From Siphonodentalium dalli (Eukaryota > Mollusca > Scaphopoda > Gadilida > Siphonodentaliidae), in the NCBI GenBank assembly GCA_032622095.1, contig CP136067.1:119943030-120007029 (forward strand): a stretch of 64,000 nucleotides of DNA. Reading direction: 5' to 3'. A program made the position numbers and the translations under genes. The notes beneath the pieces are model-generated. The model was not told the DNA's origin. It worked only from the letters and a program-made list of their open reading frames with translations, and ran no database searches. Of the stretch, positions 10,506-23,120 are shown piece by piece. Position 1 is the first letter of the stretch, and every line of letters begins with the position of its first letter.

Positions 10506-12333
10506 GAGTGGATCCATTCGTTGATATAATAAAATAAATTATAATTGTCTTGAGGCTGAGGTTCTATGTAACAGTTTCCGTTAGACTGATATGCAATTTT
10601 CAATGCATCCGGTGAAAAACTTAAATGTCAAAGATTGGATTTTGTCATCGCTGCTATGGTCATTTAATTCTATAGAAACGGTTTCCATGGAAAATATGGT
10701 TTCCAACTGGACCAACGTGAGAAAAGTCAGTGAAATAAGGCGGTCGTTTGTTGAACTTATTAGCAGAACATTTCCCACCAATTAATGACGGTACTTCTGC
10801 ACTTGTATTATTTTTTCGTAGGTCTGTCGTCTGCTCATATTCCCGGATTCCCCTCCAAATTCATAATAGGCAACTCCAATGTATATTTGCCTTCACAATA
10901 ATCAGCAGCCTATATCCACACAATTCCGCAACTTTGGGACCCCATCAGACACGTACTGTCAATTTATACAAAACTATTCCAATATTTACTTAGGGCATGC
11001 TTTTCTGCCCCCTCTCGGGTTTTCTTCTTCAGATATATCAATGCACCGATCAACAGCCAGATTTTTTTTTTCTGGAATGCGGATTCTAGTTTCCCCACGC
11101 ATATTAAAGAAGGGAACTCTATAATTGTCATAACTGTGTTCGGGTTCCATTTCTCTTACCTCGTACAGCAGTCGCTAATATGAATATCAACACGGAGAAG
11201 GTTGCCTTGGAGATTGCATCACGGATCTTCGTCGTTGCTTTAATCTCACTTGAACCTGGAGACTTTGTCGTCATAGTTACCCAAGAGGTCAGCATATATC
11301 CGATATAGATCAAGTTGTTAAAGGTATGCTATCTACTTGACAATTGTGTGCAAATGTTCTTCTGTGCCATCAACTTGTATGTGTCGTGCAGTTTTCAAAA
11401 TCAACAGTTTTGTTTACTCGTTTATTTTAGTAAGTTTCCTTCACTATCCACGAACGAAGAACAGACATAATCCGTTAGTATGGACAAAGCCTATGAAATC
11501 GTCATCTCATATGTGAATTTAACACCGAATTCGCAATCCCATTGCATTGCTTTTAATTTTAAATGAGTTTTAAGGTGTATATAGCGATTTGTTTCTCGAT
11601 CGAGTCTAGACTTGAGATACAATGCCGTATATACTGAACCCTTGTTACATATGCCGCATTTGAAATCAACAAAAGTAAACATAACCGTGTGTTATCTATT
11701 GGCCATGTCAGTTGTACGTGTCGCCAGACATATCGGTCAGTTTACACAAGGAGGAATGCGTTGGGCAAGTTCAGAGTCAAGAGCCCAGGTCGCTACTAAT
11801 ATGATTACTACTTTGAGCAAATATACAAATGAGCATAGCGGCCAATGAGTCTAGATATAATGTAGGATCTGTGTGTCTGTCTGTCAAACTGTGTGTCTGT
11901 CTATTCGCGATTTTTCTCTGAGAACCCTGGACCGATTTCTAATTTGGTGTAGTGACACGTGGTATACCGGCAGATATTATAACGGCGTTAGTTTTTTTTC
12001 AAATTTGGATTAAAAACAAATAAGGGAACCAGTTTCAGATATATATGCATATATATTTATTTAAAGGTATGTGGCACGGACTCAGTGGAATATATCACTT
12101 CTTTCTTTCACTGACCTTCAAGTTGGTGAACATTAAATGTGAGTCACCCCTCCGTGCTTGCTTTGATGGCTGATTGAAATGCTACGCTGAGGAGTAGATT
12201 AAGCATACCGATGTTGGTAAATAAATTAAGAAATTGCCATTAAATAAATAAATAAAGGTCAAACAAAAATATTTCTTTCAAAAAGGTGGTAAGTGTTTTC
12301 TCCTGTTTTGAGCCTAATTGACAGTATAAGCTA
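10506..12333. other. Intergenic, no gene recognised
   Basis: No supported coding region. A 'gtgtgtctgtctgtc' stretch at about 11,868-11,910 is followed by 'gaaccctggaccgatttc', which looks like a dispersed repeat seen in invertebrate genomes, from memory only. Confidence 0.4.
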
Positions 12334-13625
12334 TTAGTCTGGTCGATAAAAGGTTTGACCTAGAATTTTTTTGGACTAAGTTGGTTTGTATACCATTTTG
12401 AAGAGGAATATATCCTCTATAACATATCCAAAATCCGCTAAAATCCGCTTTGAGAATATTTTGAATTCAAGATGGCGTCCAAGATGGCTGCCATTTTCCT
12501 ATAAGTCAGCTTGATGCAATTATAGTGAGAACATCTTGTCGTATGTATGCACATGTATACATTTTTGTAAAGCTAAGACATAACGCCACCTTTATGTGCC
12601 AAAATTGGAACTCCTCGTCCAAGATGGCCGCCAAAATGGCGACCGGAATTGGATTTTTTACGTTGTTTTTACTAATATCTTTATTAAAGATAAGTTTCTG
12701 TGGTTTGGAACTGGTTGAGAATTGTGACTTTATTTTGTATTTAGCATGTTAACTTACCATTGTAGCAATGGAATATGCTCTTCGTGGGGTCCACACCCCT
12801 TCCGATCACTAAAAAATTCGATTTTACAAAACGCGGTATAACATTTCACAAAAGATCCCCATTGGGATTCTAGTCATATTTCACCAAGAAGTGGGAAGAA
12901 CTGAGCAATGTAAGTGATGCATTCTATATCTTATTGATATTTGAACTCAATGGTACCAAAATTGTCACTTTGGCTCAAAATGGCTGCCAAAATGGCCGCC
13001 AAAGTATGGAAAATGGTAATTATTATCCCAGCGTGCCATGCAACCACTTATACAAGTTGTGATGATGCACACACTTGACTATTCTGTCTTATATAGCTTG
13101 ACCACTAACATTTCTGTTGCACCTTGGGTATTTGTTACTATTTTAACCACTGAAATTACCAGAATTATTCGAAATTTTCTGTCACAAACCTGATATCAAA
13201 ATCGGGAAAAAAAATCGCTGTTCAGGTTTGAGCCATTTTTAAAAAGTAAAATGGAACTATGTTTGGTATCAAAGATGTTTATTGTTACATGTGTCACACT
13301 GTGGTGTTTTAGACAAAATTACTCAAGATGGCTTCCAAAATGGCAACCAAATTTGGTAAACATTATTATATACATATACATATGTGTATATATGTATACA
13401 TAATCAATTGTGACTCACATGCTACTTAATCAACTAAATGTTCTATTCTGGTTGTTCCGGTACCCTACGAGGCATGACAAGTTAATTTTGAGGATTGCAA
13501 TATGGATTTTGCCAAAAAACTTCCTTGTTTTTGAACGGAAATGGGCAGAACGTTGAAACGGAACTGAGAGGGATCATATTATGTGGCTATTCTGGCTCAT
13601 TAGCATCAACATTAATCAACTTAAT
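12334..13625 (+). repeat. Left arm of long inverted repeat
   Basis: The outer end is near 'tagtctggtcgataaa' and the inner end near 'cattagcatcaacattaatc'. The frame at 12,525-12,752 mirrors the one at 16,218-16,436 on the other strand because of the inversion. Neither looks like a conserved protein. Confidence 0.8.
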
Positions 13626-13639
13626 ACAGTGTGTATGTC

Positions 13640-15235
13640 TGTTGACTGTATGGTCATAGGCGAGGCGAGTAGGTATACATGGAATTATTGTATTCATGAA
13701 TGATGTTAATAGTTATACAATATGTGACTATATGGTCATGGATGGGGTGTCCATGGTGAGATGTATAGGTATATACGGAGTAGATGTATGGTGATGTGTG
13801 AGGTGAACATGATTACAGTGAGTGGCTGTCCGTTCATTGAAGTGGTGTATGGGCATAACGAGAGCAGCTACACTGTCCTGTATGTATATATGGAGTGAGT
13901 GTGTGGCCAGGGGTGGGCTGTACATGTGTACATTGGGTGGCTGTATTGTCATGGTTGGGTGTATATGTATACATATGGATACATAGGGTGTGGTTGTATA
14001 GTTATGGGCAATGTGTATATGTGTACATGGAATGACTGCACGGTCATTGTTGAAGTGTATATGCATACATGGAGTACAATTTGATGGCCATTGGTGGCTA
14101 GTGTATATAGAGAGTGACCTCATGATGGTGGTGGGATGTATATGTTTATATGTAGGCCTATTGTATTGTCATCGGTGGTGTGTACAAGCATACAGTGAAT
14201 AGCTGAATGCTCATGGAAACGGTGTATAAGTATACAGCGGTTGAGTTGTATATGCAAGTCTGAAGTGTCCGAATGGCCGTGTGTGCGGGGTATTGGTATA
14301 TCTAGAAGGGCTGTATGGCCATATATGAGGTATATATATACACCTGGAGTGACGCTGTGGTCATGGGTGAGGTGTATATGTATATTATGAGTGACTATAT
14401 GGCCATGGCACGGCCAATATGTATATAGGGATTGACAGTATGTCAAAATTAATGGTGGGGTGAATTGATATACAAGGAGTGACTATAATCACGAATGTGG
14501 TTTATGCGTATACAGCGAGAGGCTGAATTGTCATGGATCAGGTGTATATATGCAAGTCTGGAGTGTATGAATGGCCGTGTGCGCGGTACGGGACATTTGT
14601 ATATCTAGAAGGGGTGTAAGGCCATTGGTGATATCTATATGTATATACATGGAGTGACTCTATGGTTTTGTGTTGGTGTATTCGTATATCTTGGGTGGCT
14701 ATATGGCCACGGGTGTCGCAATTTCGCAAATATGTATATATACATGGAGTGAGACTGTATGACCACTGGTGAGGCAAATAGGTATACAAGAAGTGATGTA
14801 TGATCATGGATGTAGCGAACAGGTATACCAGGAGTGACTTTATGGTAATCGGTGGGTGTATATGTATATCTTTAGTGGCTATATAGCCATGCATGTGGCA
14901 AATAATTATACACGGAGTGACGACTGTATGGCCTATGGTGAGGCGAATAGGTATACAAGACTGGAGAGGTTACTTTGTGTTCGTGTATGTAGTGAATATG
15001 TATACAGGTCGTGTGAGGTGTAGCTGTATACCTGGTGTGTCTGCATGGTTATTCGCGGCTATAGGGCCATGCGTTGGTGTATGGGTAAACCCAAGTGTGG
15101 CTGTATGGTAATGGGTGATGTGTATGTCTATACAGTGAGTGGCACATGGCCATTTATGTGGTGTCAATGTATATATGGAGTGACTGCATGCTCATGTGTG
15201 ATCCGTACTGGTGCAGCTTTGGGTGACTATCGCTT
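13640..15235 (+). repeat. Degenerate ~60-bp minisatellite, roughly 25-28 units
   Basis: A loosely conserved unit, 'tatatgtatacatgg' then 'agtgactgtatggtcatggg' then a G-rich stretch, repeats through 1.6 kb. Because the period is near 60 bp, frames stay open on both strands and give period-20 His/Tyr/Thr-rich or Trp/Tyr/Gly-rich peptides. These are treated as by-products of the repeat. Confidence 0.8.
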
Positions 15236-15347
15236 TCCACAATAACTCAAGGAAATGTTAATCGATAGCGGTAATATCAGTGTTCTGCACAATAATTGCG
15301 TTTTATATGCAATGTGGAGAAAACGGTTTTCCTGACAAAATAGTTTA

Positions 15348-16637
15348 TAAGTTAATCAATTGATGCTAATGGGTCAGAGTAGCCACATAATATGACCCAT
15401 TGCAGTTCAGTTTCAACGTTTTGTCCGTTTGCGTTAAAAAACATGGACAGAATCCCAAAAGAGGAGTTCGGCAAAATCCATACTGCATCCCTTAAAATGA
15501 ATTTGTCGTGCCTCATAAGGTGCTGGGACAACCAAACTATAAGATTTAGTTGTCAGTTGATTAAGTAGCATGTTTAATAAGCAAGTGAGTCACAATTTGG
15601 TACCATTTCAGAACAACAGAGAATAATGTTCGGAATATAACCTTTTTACCAATTTGGTTGCCATTTTGCAAGTCATGTTGAGTAATATTGTCTAAAACAC
15701 CACACTATGACACATTTAAGGCATATCAAAATAAAAAATATGGTCCAAACATGAAAAGTTATTTTTTGCCGAGTTTGATGCTGCTTGTGATAGAAAAATC
15801 CCATAATTCTGGTAATTTCAGAATAGTAAATAGTAAAAATTAATCAAGGTGCATAAGAAATGTTGGTATTCAATGTATATAAGACAGAATAGTCAATTGT
15901 GTGCATCACCACAACTTGTAAGCGGTTGCATGGCACGCTGGGATAATAATTACCATTTTCCATATTTTTGCAGCCATTTTGACAGCCATTTTGAGCCAAA
16001 GTGACAATTTTGGTACCATTGATTTCGAATAGAAATAAGATATAGAATGCACCACTTACATTGCACAGTTCTTCCCTCTTCTTGATGAAATATGACTAGA
16101 ATCCCAATGGGGATCTTTTGTGAAATATTATACCGCGTTTTGTAAAATCGAATTTTTTAGTGATCGGAAGGGGTGTGGACCCAACGAACAGCATATTTTA
16201 TTTGCTCCAATGGTCAGTTAACATGCTAAATACAAAATAAAGTCACAATTCTCAACCAGTTCCAAACCACAGAAACTTATCTTAAAGATATTAGTAAAAA
16301 CGTAAAAAATCCACTTCCGGTCGCATTTTGGTGGCCATCTTGACGGGGAGTTCCAATTTTGCCACATAAAGGTGGCGTTATGTCTTAGCTTCACAAAAAT
16401 GTATACATGTGTATACATATGACAAGTTGTTCTCACTATAATTGCATCAAGCTGACATATAGGAAAATGTCAGCCATCTTGGACGCAATCTTGAATTACA
16501 AAAAATTCTCAAAGTGGATTTTAGCGGATTTTGGATATGTTATAGAGGAGAGTTTCCTCTTCAAAATGGTATAAAAACCAACTTAGTCCGAATTTTGTCT
16601 AGGTTGACCCTAAAATTTGAGTTTATCGACCAGACTA
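15348..16637 (-). repeat. Right arm of long inverted repeat
   Basis: Inverted partner of 12,334-13,625. The inner end reads 'gttaatcaattgatgctaat' and the outer end 'tttatcgaccagacta'. Confidence 0.8.
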
Positions 16638-19370
16638 TATCTGCACAGTACAGAAGTGACTCTCCACTGTAGATCCATAACTCCATGCACAGTAATTTGA
16701 AGCCACTGACAATCCGAGCCAAAACACTACCAAACACCAGACCTTGTAATAAGTTATACGTTATATTATGCAAATGTCCACAATTCACTGGCATGGACTA
16801 CAGTGCTGTCTGCATGACGCGATCTTTACGCAATGCAAGATGACAGGCGTTTCGGATTCCCCGTGACGTAATGTGCTTGAAATGCGCTTAAAACAGAGAA
16901 CCGAGTAACGGTAATACATTGAATGTCGGTTTGTTATTCATGCCAGTCACCTTTGACGAAATCAGTAAGAACTTACTTAAAAGTAAGGTGAGTCTTTCTC
17001 AAACAATAGTATATAGCGGATAGGTATTGAAAACCAGTGGAGGATAGGTATTGAAAACCATCATCGCAGTCTGGGCTAGTCGAGGTTGGCGCGGGTTCAT
17101 ACCCCGACATTGGCGAAAATCGGAACCAACTTTCATGCCTTTCCGATCAAGACATGGCCATTTCGATAATAAATTTGTTCATACTCACTGAAGCAAGCAA
17201 ATTTGAAGCAGTATTAATGATACTTATATCAGTGTCTCCATTAATCTTATATATAATATTGGTGTCGAAGCGGAGCTCATATAATCGACAAACAGAAGAC
17301 GGCTGTGACAATACAGAGACCACTGAATTCTTCCAAACCCTAAATCATCATCGCCGCTTTCATTGACTAGTTAGTGTCCAATTGACTCCAATAACGGGCA
17401 GAAGATGAGATTCAGAAAAGATAGCATCTGTCGTATAAATTCAGTTCCGTTAGATCAGATGTCACATCTTACGAAAGATTATCATGCCCAGAACGAGAAT
17501 CCCCTTTGCGTGTGCAAATTACTTGCAAAATGTAATTTTTGGTGAACAAGTTCGCCAAAAAAAGACCGTTGTGTCTGTAATATATGAACGTGATAACCTC
17601 CATAAATATCAAATGGTGGTTCCAACTTGGCAGAGAATTACACGTGGTTTCTCCTTTTGTGCGTTCTGTTAAATTTGGACGTGTCTTATGCAGACCAAAA
17701 GACCTGCTGTTGTTGCAAGTGACATTGGTGTTTAAAACGTAAAAAACATGCCATCAATGTATCAATCGGGATGTGTGCAATATTCTTCTTATCACACAGC
17801 CTACACGGGCATAATACCCCCATCACAATATAGTCCCGATTGTACAACCACATATGCATGCAGTCCTTGCACGCTATCCAGTAAAACAACTAGGTTATAA
17901 TACACCAAATACAATTTAGTATAGAGTGATTTCCCCTGGGACCCCCAAGCTAGGATCAGCATAAAAAAAATCCTGGCAGCTGAATGGTCAATGACACATG
18001 GATGAAAAGTGCGCGAAAAAATGCACAAACATGTTTCCCGACGAGAAACATCAAATATAGCCACACGGTGAACGGTTACGGCTGTCAAATTGGCGAATAA
18101 TTTGTGGGAAGGATTGGCGTTTTTTTCGATGTCATTTGTTTGTCCATTTTAAGGGTATTGTGACTTTGTCAAAACTGCAGTGTGATGCAGTACGTTGAGA
18201 AGTACTTTTGGGCACATTTTCGTGTATAAAATGACGTTCTTCAATATTTGATACTCGTGCATGGTCAAATCTTTCCTGCGAATACAGGCCAGCGGGATTT
18301 GTTAACACTGAGGCCTATGCAAATCATTTGGTGTATTGTAACCGCTACGGCTGTTGTGTCTAGTTATTGCTTTCGCTCAGCACATTCGCAGTTGTTACAA
18401 GAAAACCATAGTCAGAAATGGTAACGCCACCAAGATTATGGTATTACATATAAATAGAAATTATAAAAAATACATAAAATATTTTGATAACAATTGCGTT
18501 TAAACAAGTAATCCTTCAAATTATTACTAACAAAGTAAACGACTGTGGGGTCACTCAACAGATTATAAAGACTTGGACATAGTATACTGTAAATACTAAA
18601 ATTTAAATGAAATAATTAAAAGATAAAATTTAGCAAGTAGTAAAAGTTAATTTTCTCATTTTTGTTTTGGTTAAATAAAGCAATAATTTAAATGTAACAT
18701 TTGGTTTAAAAAAAAATGATTGACCTTGGCTCTTCCAATAATTGCGCGACTGACCTGGTCAATTGTTCTTAAGAAGTTGTTTTGAGAATTACTATGGAGG
18801 GAAATAGTTGTGGCTGTGGCTTCGCAAGTAATTACCTTGGTGACGTGATGTTAACAAATCTGAACTCCAGTTAACCAAGGACGCTTCACACCAAATATAA
18901 GGTGAATTATTAATTCTTTAGAAGTTGTTTTAAGATTTACTATGGAGGGAAAGCATTGTGGTGCTGGCTTCGCAACTATTTGACCTCATTGTAACAAATA
19001 TAAATATTAGTCACTCAGGCAATAGATGTATCTATTCTGTATATTAACTTATTGGGTCTTACGTGTCTTGAGATGTCTAAATAGTTTTCGATGGACAGAT
19101 CGCGCAAGGGACCCACGCCAATCTTCTCTGTTGGGATTCCAATTGTTGGCTCATTAAATAGGCACATATGCTTAAGATACAGTCGCACGCTCCCGTAAGT
19201 CGGGGTTTGATTCCAGTTAATGAAAATATCATTGAAATAATCGGTTTCCCCCAATAAACATCCATATATTGAATATACATGTTTTGGAGCAGAATTAGGC
19301 AGTCCATATTGGACGCCATCATGGAATTTATTTTGTTTTGTTTTAATTTTCACACATAATTATTAGTTAT
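16638..19370. other. Intergenic with short direct repeats
   Basis: No gene recognised. 'ggataggtattgaaaacca' occurs at 17,018 and again near 17,042. A ~90-bp direct repeat with 'gaagttgtttt' and 'tactatggagggaaa' occurs at about 18,775-18,865 and 18,916-19,005, a 141-bp period. Confidence 0.45.
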
Positions 19371-19925
19371 ATGGATGGAGTTCTCATTAAACCTCACATC
19401 CTTGTATTGGTTACAGTAATACCCAAAGTAATTGACCACTTAACCACATCAGAATTATTGGTAATTTTTCAGGATTTGAAATCCTGAAAATTTACCAATA
19501 ATTTTGCTGTGGTCAAGTGGTCAATTACTTTGGACATTACTGTATGAGGATTGAGTTATCATTAAACCTCAAATCCTTATATTGGTTACAGTAATGCCCA
19601 AAGTAATTGACCACTTAACCACAGCAGAATTATGTATTTTTTCAGCATTTACAATCCTCAAATTACCCATTATTCTGCTGTGGTTAAGTGGTCAATTGCT
19701 TTGAACATTACATTATGATGATTGAGTTATCATTAAACCTCAAATCCTTATATTGGTTACAGTAATGCCCAAAGTAATTGACCCTTTAACCACAGCATAA
19801 TTATGGGTAATTTTTCAGGATTTAGAATCATGAAAAAATACACACAATTTTGCTGTGGTTAAGTGATGAATTACTTTGGACATTACTGTATGTAGATGGA
19901 GTTAAACCTCACATCAGTGTGTTGG
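19371..19925. repeat. Tandem array of three long palindromes (171-175-bp period)
   Basis: Each unit is a ~42-bp linker ('cattaaacctcaaatcct') plus a palindrome. The palindromes are at 19,412-19,544, 19,587-19,713 and 19,758-19,890. Each arm (~65 bp) begins 'tacagtaat' then 'caaagtaattgacc' then 'ttaaccacagcagaattat'. The first is near perfect and centred exactly on 19,478. A fourth, incomplete linker follows at about 19,891-19,925. Confidence 0.9.
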
Positions 19926-20159
19926 GGATTTGGACCTTGACTTGGGACCTTTGGGTTTTAACGCAACAAATGCACGTACACCTTATACACAAATTTTTTA
20001 TGTAACCAGAGTTTTTCTTGGATAAGATGAGTTTGAAGCCTGCTTACATTTCAAAATGTTGTCAGTTTTGTATTGTTTGCAGCGGATCTCGACGCGTTGA
20101 AGCAAAAGTTACAAAAGATAAAATGTGTATGTGACGAGACTATAATACAAATGAAAAAA

Positions 20160-20905
20160 ATAAATTGAGGGAGGGGTGGGCGATACAGGGAACTAAGGGT
20201 TGAACCGATATAAATTTGTAGAGCAATAACGACCAATGTTGACATATTATGCATATCAACTCTACTGTTGCAGCAAGGCTATAAAATAGGGGGGGGGTGT
20301 CAGAATCTTAGTCATCTCTATATAGTGCCAGAATAGTCATTTATGGAGTTCTATAAGATGTTGGGTTGGTTATATGGACTCGGAGAAAAAAGGGGTTTGT
20401 ACCGATGAAGTTGATGAACTGACATAAATTAGTGGATCGATGTTGCCATGTAATGCATCGTGATCGACTGTACTAAAGCAGCAGTTATATAAAATTGGGG
20501 GGGGGGGGGGGTATGAAATTATCTCTATAGTTGGCACTAGGATTATATAGAAAGGAATAGCAATTGATATACATATACGGCATACTATAGTAATACCATA
20601 GACATATAAGTACAAGTATCACGAGATAAAATATTACGTAACATGACTATATACCGATGAAAGAAATAAATAAATTGGACCGGGATTAGAGGTTGGGTTG
20701 GTTATATGTGGATAATTGGATATGGAATTCATAACGATGAAACGATACAAATTAGTGGAGCGATAAAGACACTTAGTCAGGCTACGCGGGGGAAATACTT
20801 CAAATAGGGGTTGATACGATAGACCAAAATAAATTTGTCGAGTGATAATGACCAATGTTGACGTATAAAGTAACGCGACTGTACTGTCACACAATTATCA
20901 GGTAG
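20160..20905 (+). repeat. Degenerate tandem repeat, about four copies
   Basis: Copies near 20,190-20,300, 20,385-20,515, 20,690-20,785 and 20,805-20,905 share 'ataaattagtgga(g)cgat', 'gaccaatgttgac' and 'cgactgtactg'. Two end in G runs (about 20,289-20,297 and 20,497-20,512). Divergence is high. Confidence 0.6.
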
Positions 20906-20918
20906 AACCGGTCAAATA

Positions 20919-21175
20919 TGACAGGGTACAGCACGTAATTATTTCCTAGATCGAAGAAATGATTTTTTTTTTTCGATGATAAAATTTAACATCGGATTTG
21001 CCATTAAAATCGATTTATGTCTATAAAACTGTCATTTTTCAAAATTTTGAGCTGAAACTTGGTGTGTATGTGTACTATATTCTTAAAATGACAGAGTTCA
21101 GCGCGTAATTATGTTTTAGATGGAAGAAATTGAATTTGTTTTCGATAACAAATTTACAGCGTGTACGGCCTACGG
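20919..21175 (+). repeat. 170-bp direct repeat, two partial copies
   Basis: 'tgacag(g)g(t)acagc(a/g)cgtaatta' followed by 'gaagaaat' and 'ttttcgat' occurs at 20,919 and 21,089. Confidence 0.65.
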
Positions 21176-21426
21176 GTCATTGAGTATGCTCAATTTTAAT
21201 AAACAAACTTTTGTCAATAGCCGTTTTGGTCAAACTAAACCTTCTTCGACCGGGACAGCAGATCCGAATAGTAGCTAAGATGTATTTAGATAGAATTATC
21301 AAAAGAATATGACCGATCAGGGTACATTTTAACAGAATAGAGTGGAGAAATCTTGGTGATAATTCCAGAAAATAAAGATGTAGGAGAATCACAATTAAAC
21401 TTCCCACAATGCACTTCACTAAACCA

Positions 21427-21868
21427 GGGGTTCGCAATGGGTTACACATTATTTTCAGTCTATCAGATTATTTATATTTTCAACAACAAGTGACTTTAAG
21501 TTTACAATTTCAGCCTGTCCTGACTCTATCGATACGATTTAACACATTTTCAAAAACGTATTATACACCGGTGGCGTTAACTTTACAATTTAAGCATCTA
21601 CGTGATTATATCGGTACGATTGAGTAAGGTACAAACAAGAATACATCAGGGGCTCCCAATGGGTTATATATTATTTTCAGTCTATCAAATTATTTATATT
21701 TTCAACAACATATTATTACACCGGTGACTTTAAGTTTACAATTTCAGCCTGTCCTGACTCTATCGATACGATTTATGATATTTTCATAAACATATTATAC
21801 ACCGGTGGCGTTAACGTTACAATTTCGGCATCTACGTGATTCTATCGGTACGATTGAGTAAGGTACAC
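21427..21868 (+). repeat. Two 221-bp tandem units with internal half-repeats
   Basis: Units 21,427-21,647 and 21,648-21,868 are closely similar. Within each, a block 'caccggtgactttaag' with 'atcgatacgattta' is paralleled by 'caccggtggcgttaa' with 'atcggtacgattga' about 100 bp on, which gives a two-level repeat. Confidence 0.85.
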
Positions 21869-23017
21869 ACAATCTCCAAGAATACATTCGCCCTGTACAC
21901 CACACAATATCAAACTCACAGAAGCTAGAAACACCACAGGTGGCGTAATGAATGAGCTATCCATAGATCAGATTCTGGTCTGTACATAATTTGTTGCCCT
22001 ATGTCATTGCTGAGATGCAACGACACCTCACATCACTACTTATGACCCCCATTTTGCTTGTCACATTCAGCACTACCACAAAATAATTTCACAATCCACG
22101 AACGTCTGGCTTAGTAGGATAACTATAGATGCATTTGAATTTAACTGTAATACATATGGTGTTAGATATGAAGGTACATGGGTTGGAGTTATAATGCTGA
22201 TATAATGCACGATCGTAAACAAAATATGGAATGTTTTCATACACCCGACCTACTGGCATCAGCAGGAACCTACCCACATTATTTTTGGACTTATCTAGAA
22301 AGATTGTATACGCTTCCTGGTACAAAAATGTATATGGTAATTGTAATTATCATCATTTTCATTTTGGTGTCAGTATGAGCTCAAACTTAAAGTGGGATAC
22401 CAAAAGTTATCAGTCTCCATGACAAAAGTCCAATACTTCAATCTATAATTCCAAAACTTCAATCTATATGTTTTGGGAATATACAGCCTTCCAAACGTAA
22501 TCATACCTGCCTACCCATATATAAATAAAGATATGTGTAATGTGACTGCAATCAATCAAAATATAGGAAAACATCACCGAAGTTCATATGATTTACATGA
22601 CAGTTCGGTAAGTCAAATGTGTGTCAGGCAGATAAAAATCAGTGAACGTTTCTCCTGATGTATCGGATGTTGCTATATAGCATAAGATAACGGTCCATAT
22701 TGGGGTACCGTGTCTTAGAAGCAATTGTTCAGTCACCACTGGATAACCACGAGGGCACATAGTCACATGACACTCAAGAACCATGCAGATAATCATCCCA
22801 TAATCGAAAGATATAGGAACACAATTTGACTTATCATAGATGACATGCCACATCGCTGGTATATTCGCTATCGGAAATGCATTGTCTTCTCTATTCAACT
22901 TATATACTGATAGTACAATTAACGAGAGGCCGATCACGATCGACAGATGTTTAACCCATCCCTTGGCGATAGTGAATTGCCAAGATCGGAATCACAATAG
23001 AAGATTAGATGGCCCGT
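21869..23017. other. Intergenic, no gene recognised
   Basis: No supported gene. It includes a short copy (22,917-22,985) of the dispersed repeat at 5.34 kb. Confidence 0.4.
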
Positions 23018-23120
23018 TAGTCTCGTAGCCGTTAGCCTCGTAAAATTTAGCCTCGACACTTTATCCTCATAAACTGTAACCTCGTAAATTTGAACCCCGT
23101 AAATTTGAACTACCTAAATT
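23018..23120 (+). repeat. Short tandem repeat around the left array breakpoint
   Basis: The motif '(a/c)cctcgtaaatttg' or 'agcctcgtaaa' recurs about seven times. The left duplication breakpoint at 23,059 lies inside it. Confidence 0.7.

Larger units (their letters stand above)
12334..16637. mobile_element. Long inverted repeat (foldback-like) enclosing a minisatellite
   Basis: The arms 12,334-13,625 and 15,348-16,637 are inverted copies of 1,292 and 1,290 bp. They are similar throughout but carry many substitutions and small indels, so the structure is old. The arms are rich in 'aagatggc(g/c)(g/t)cc' motifs. The 1.72-kb spacer is mostly a degenerate tandem repeat. A third copy in right-arm orientation at 45,028-46,300 shows the arm belongs to a dispersed family. 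I see no transposase. It could be a foldback element or two independent head-to-head insertions. Confidence 0.8.

Noticed and set aside
13728-15245. Many open frames of 60-130 codons on both strands
   Set aside because: They follow the ~60-bp minisatellite period and have no domain or codon signal beyond the repeat.
17045-17110. tRNA-like stretch 'ggttggcgcgggttcatacccc'
   Set aside because: It resembles a B box, but I could not build an acceptor stem or A box. At best it is a degraded tRNA-derived fragment.
19371-19925. CRISPR-like array (regular repeats with spacers)
   Set aside because: The context is eukaryotic, the spacers are the same linker each time, and the repeats are long palindromes.
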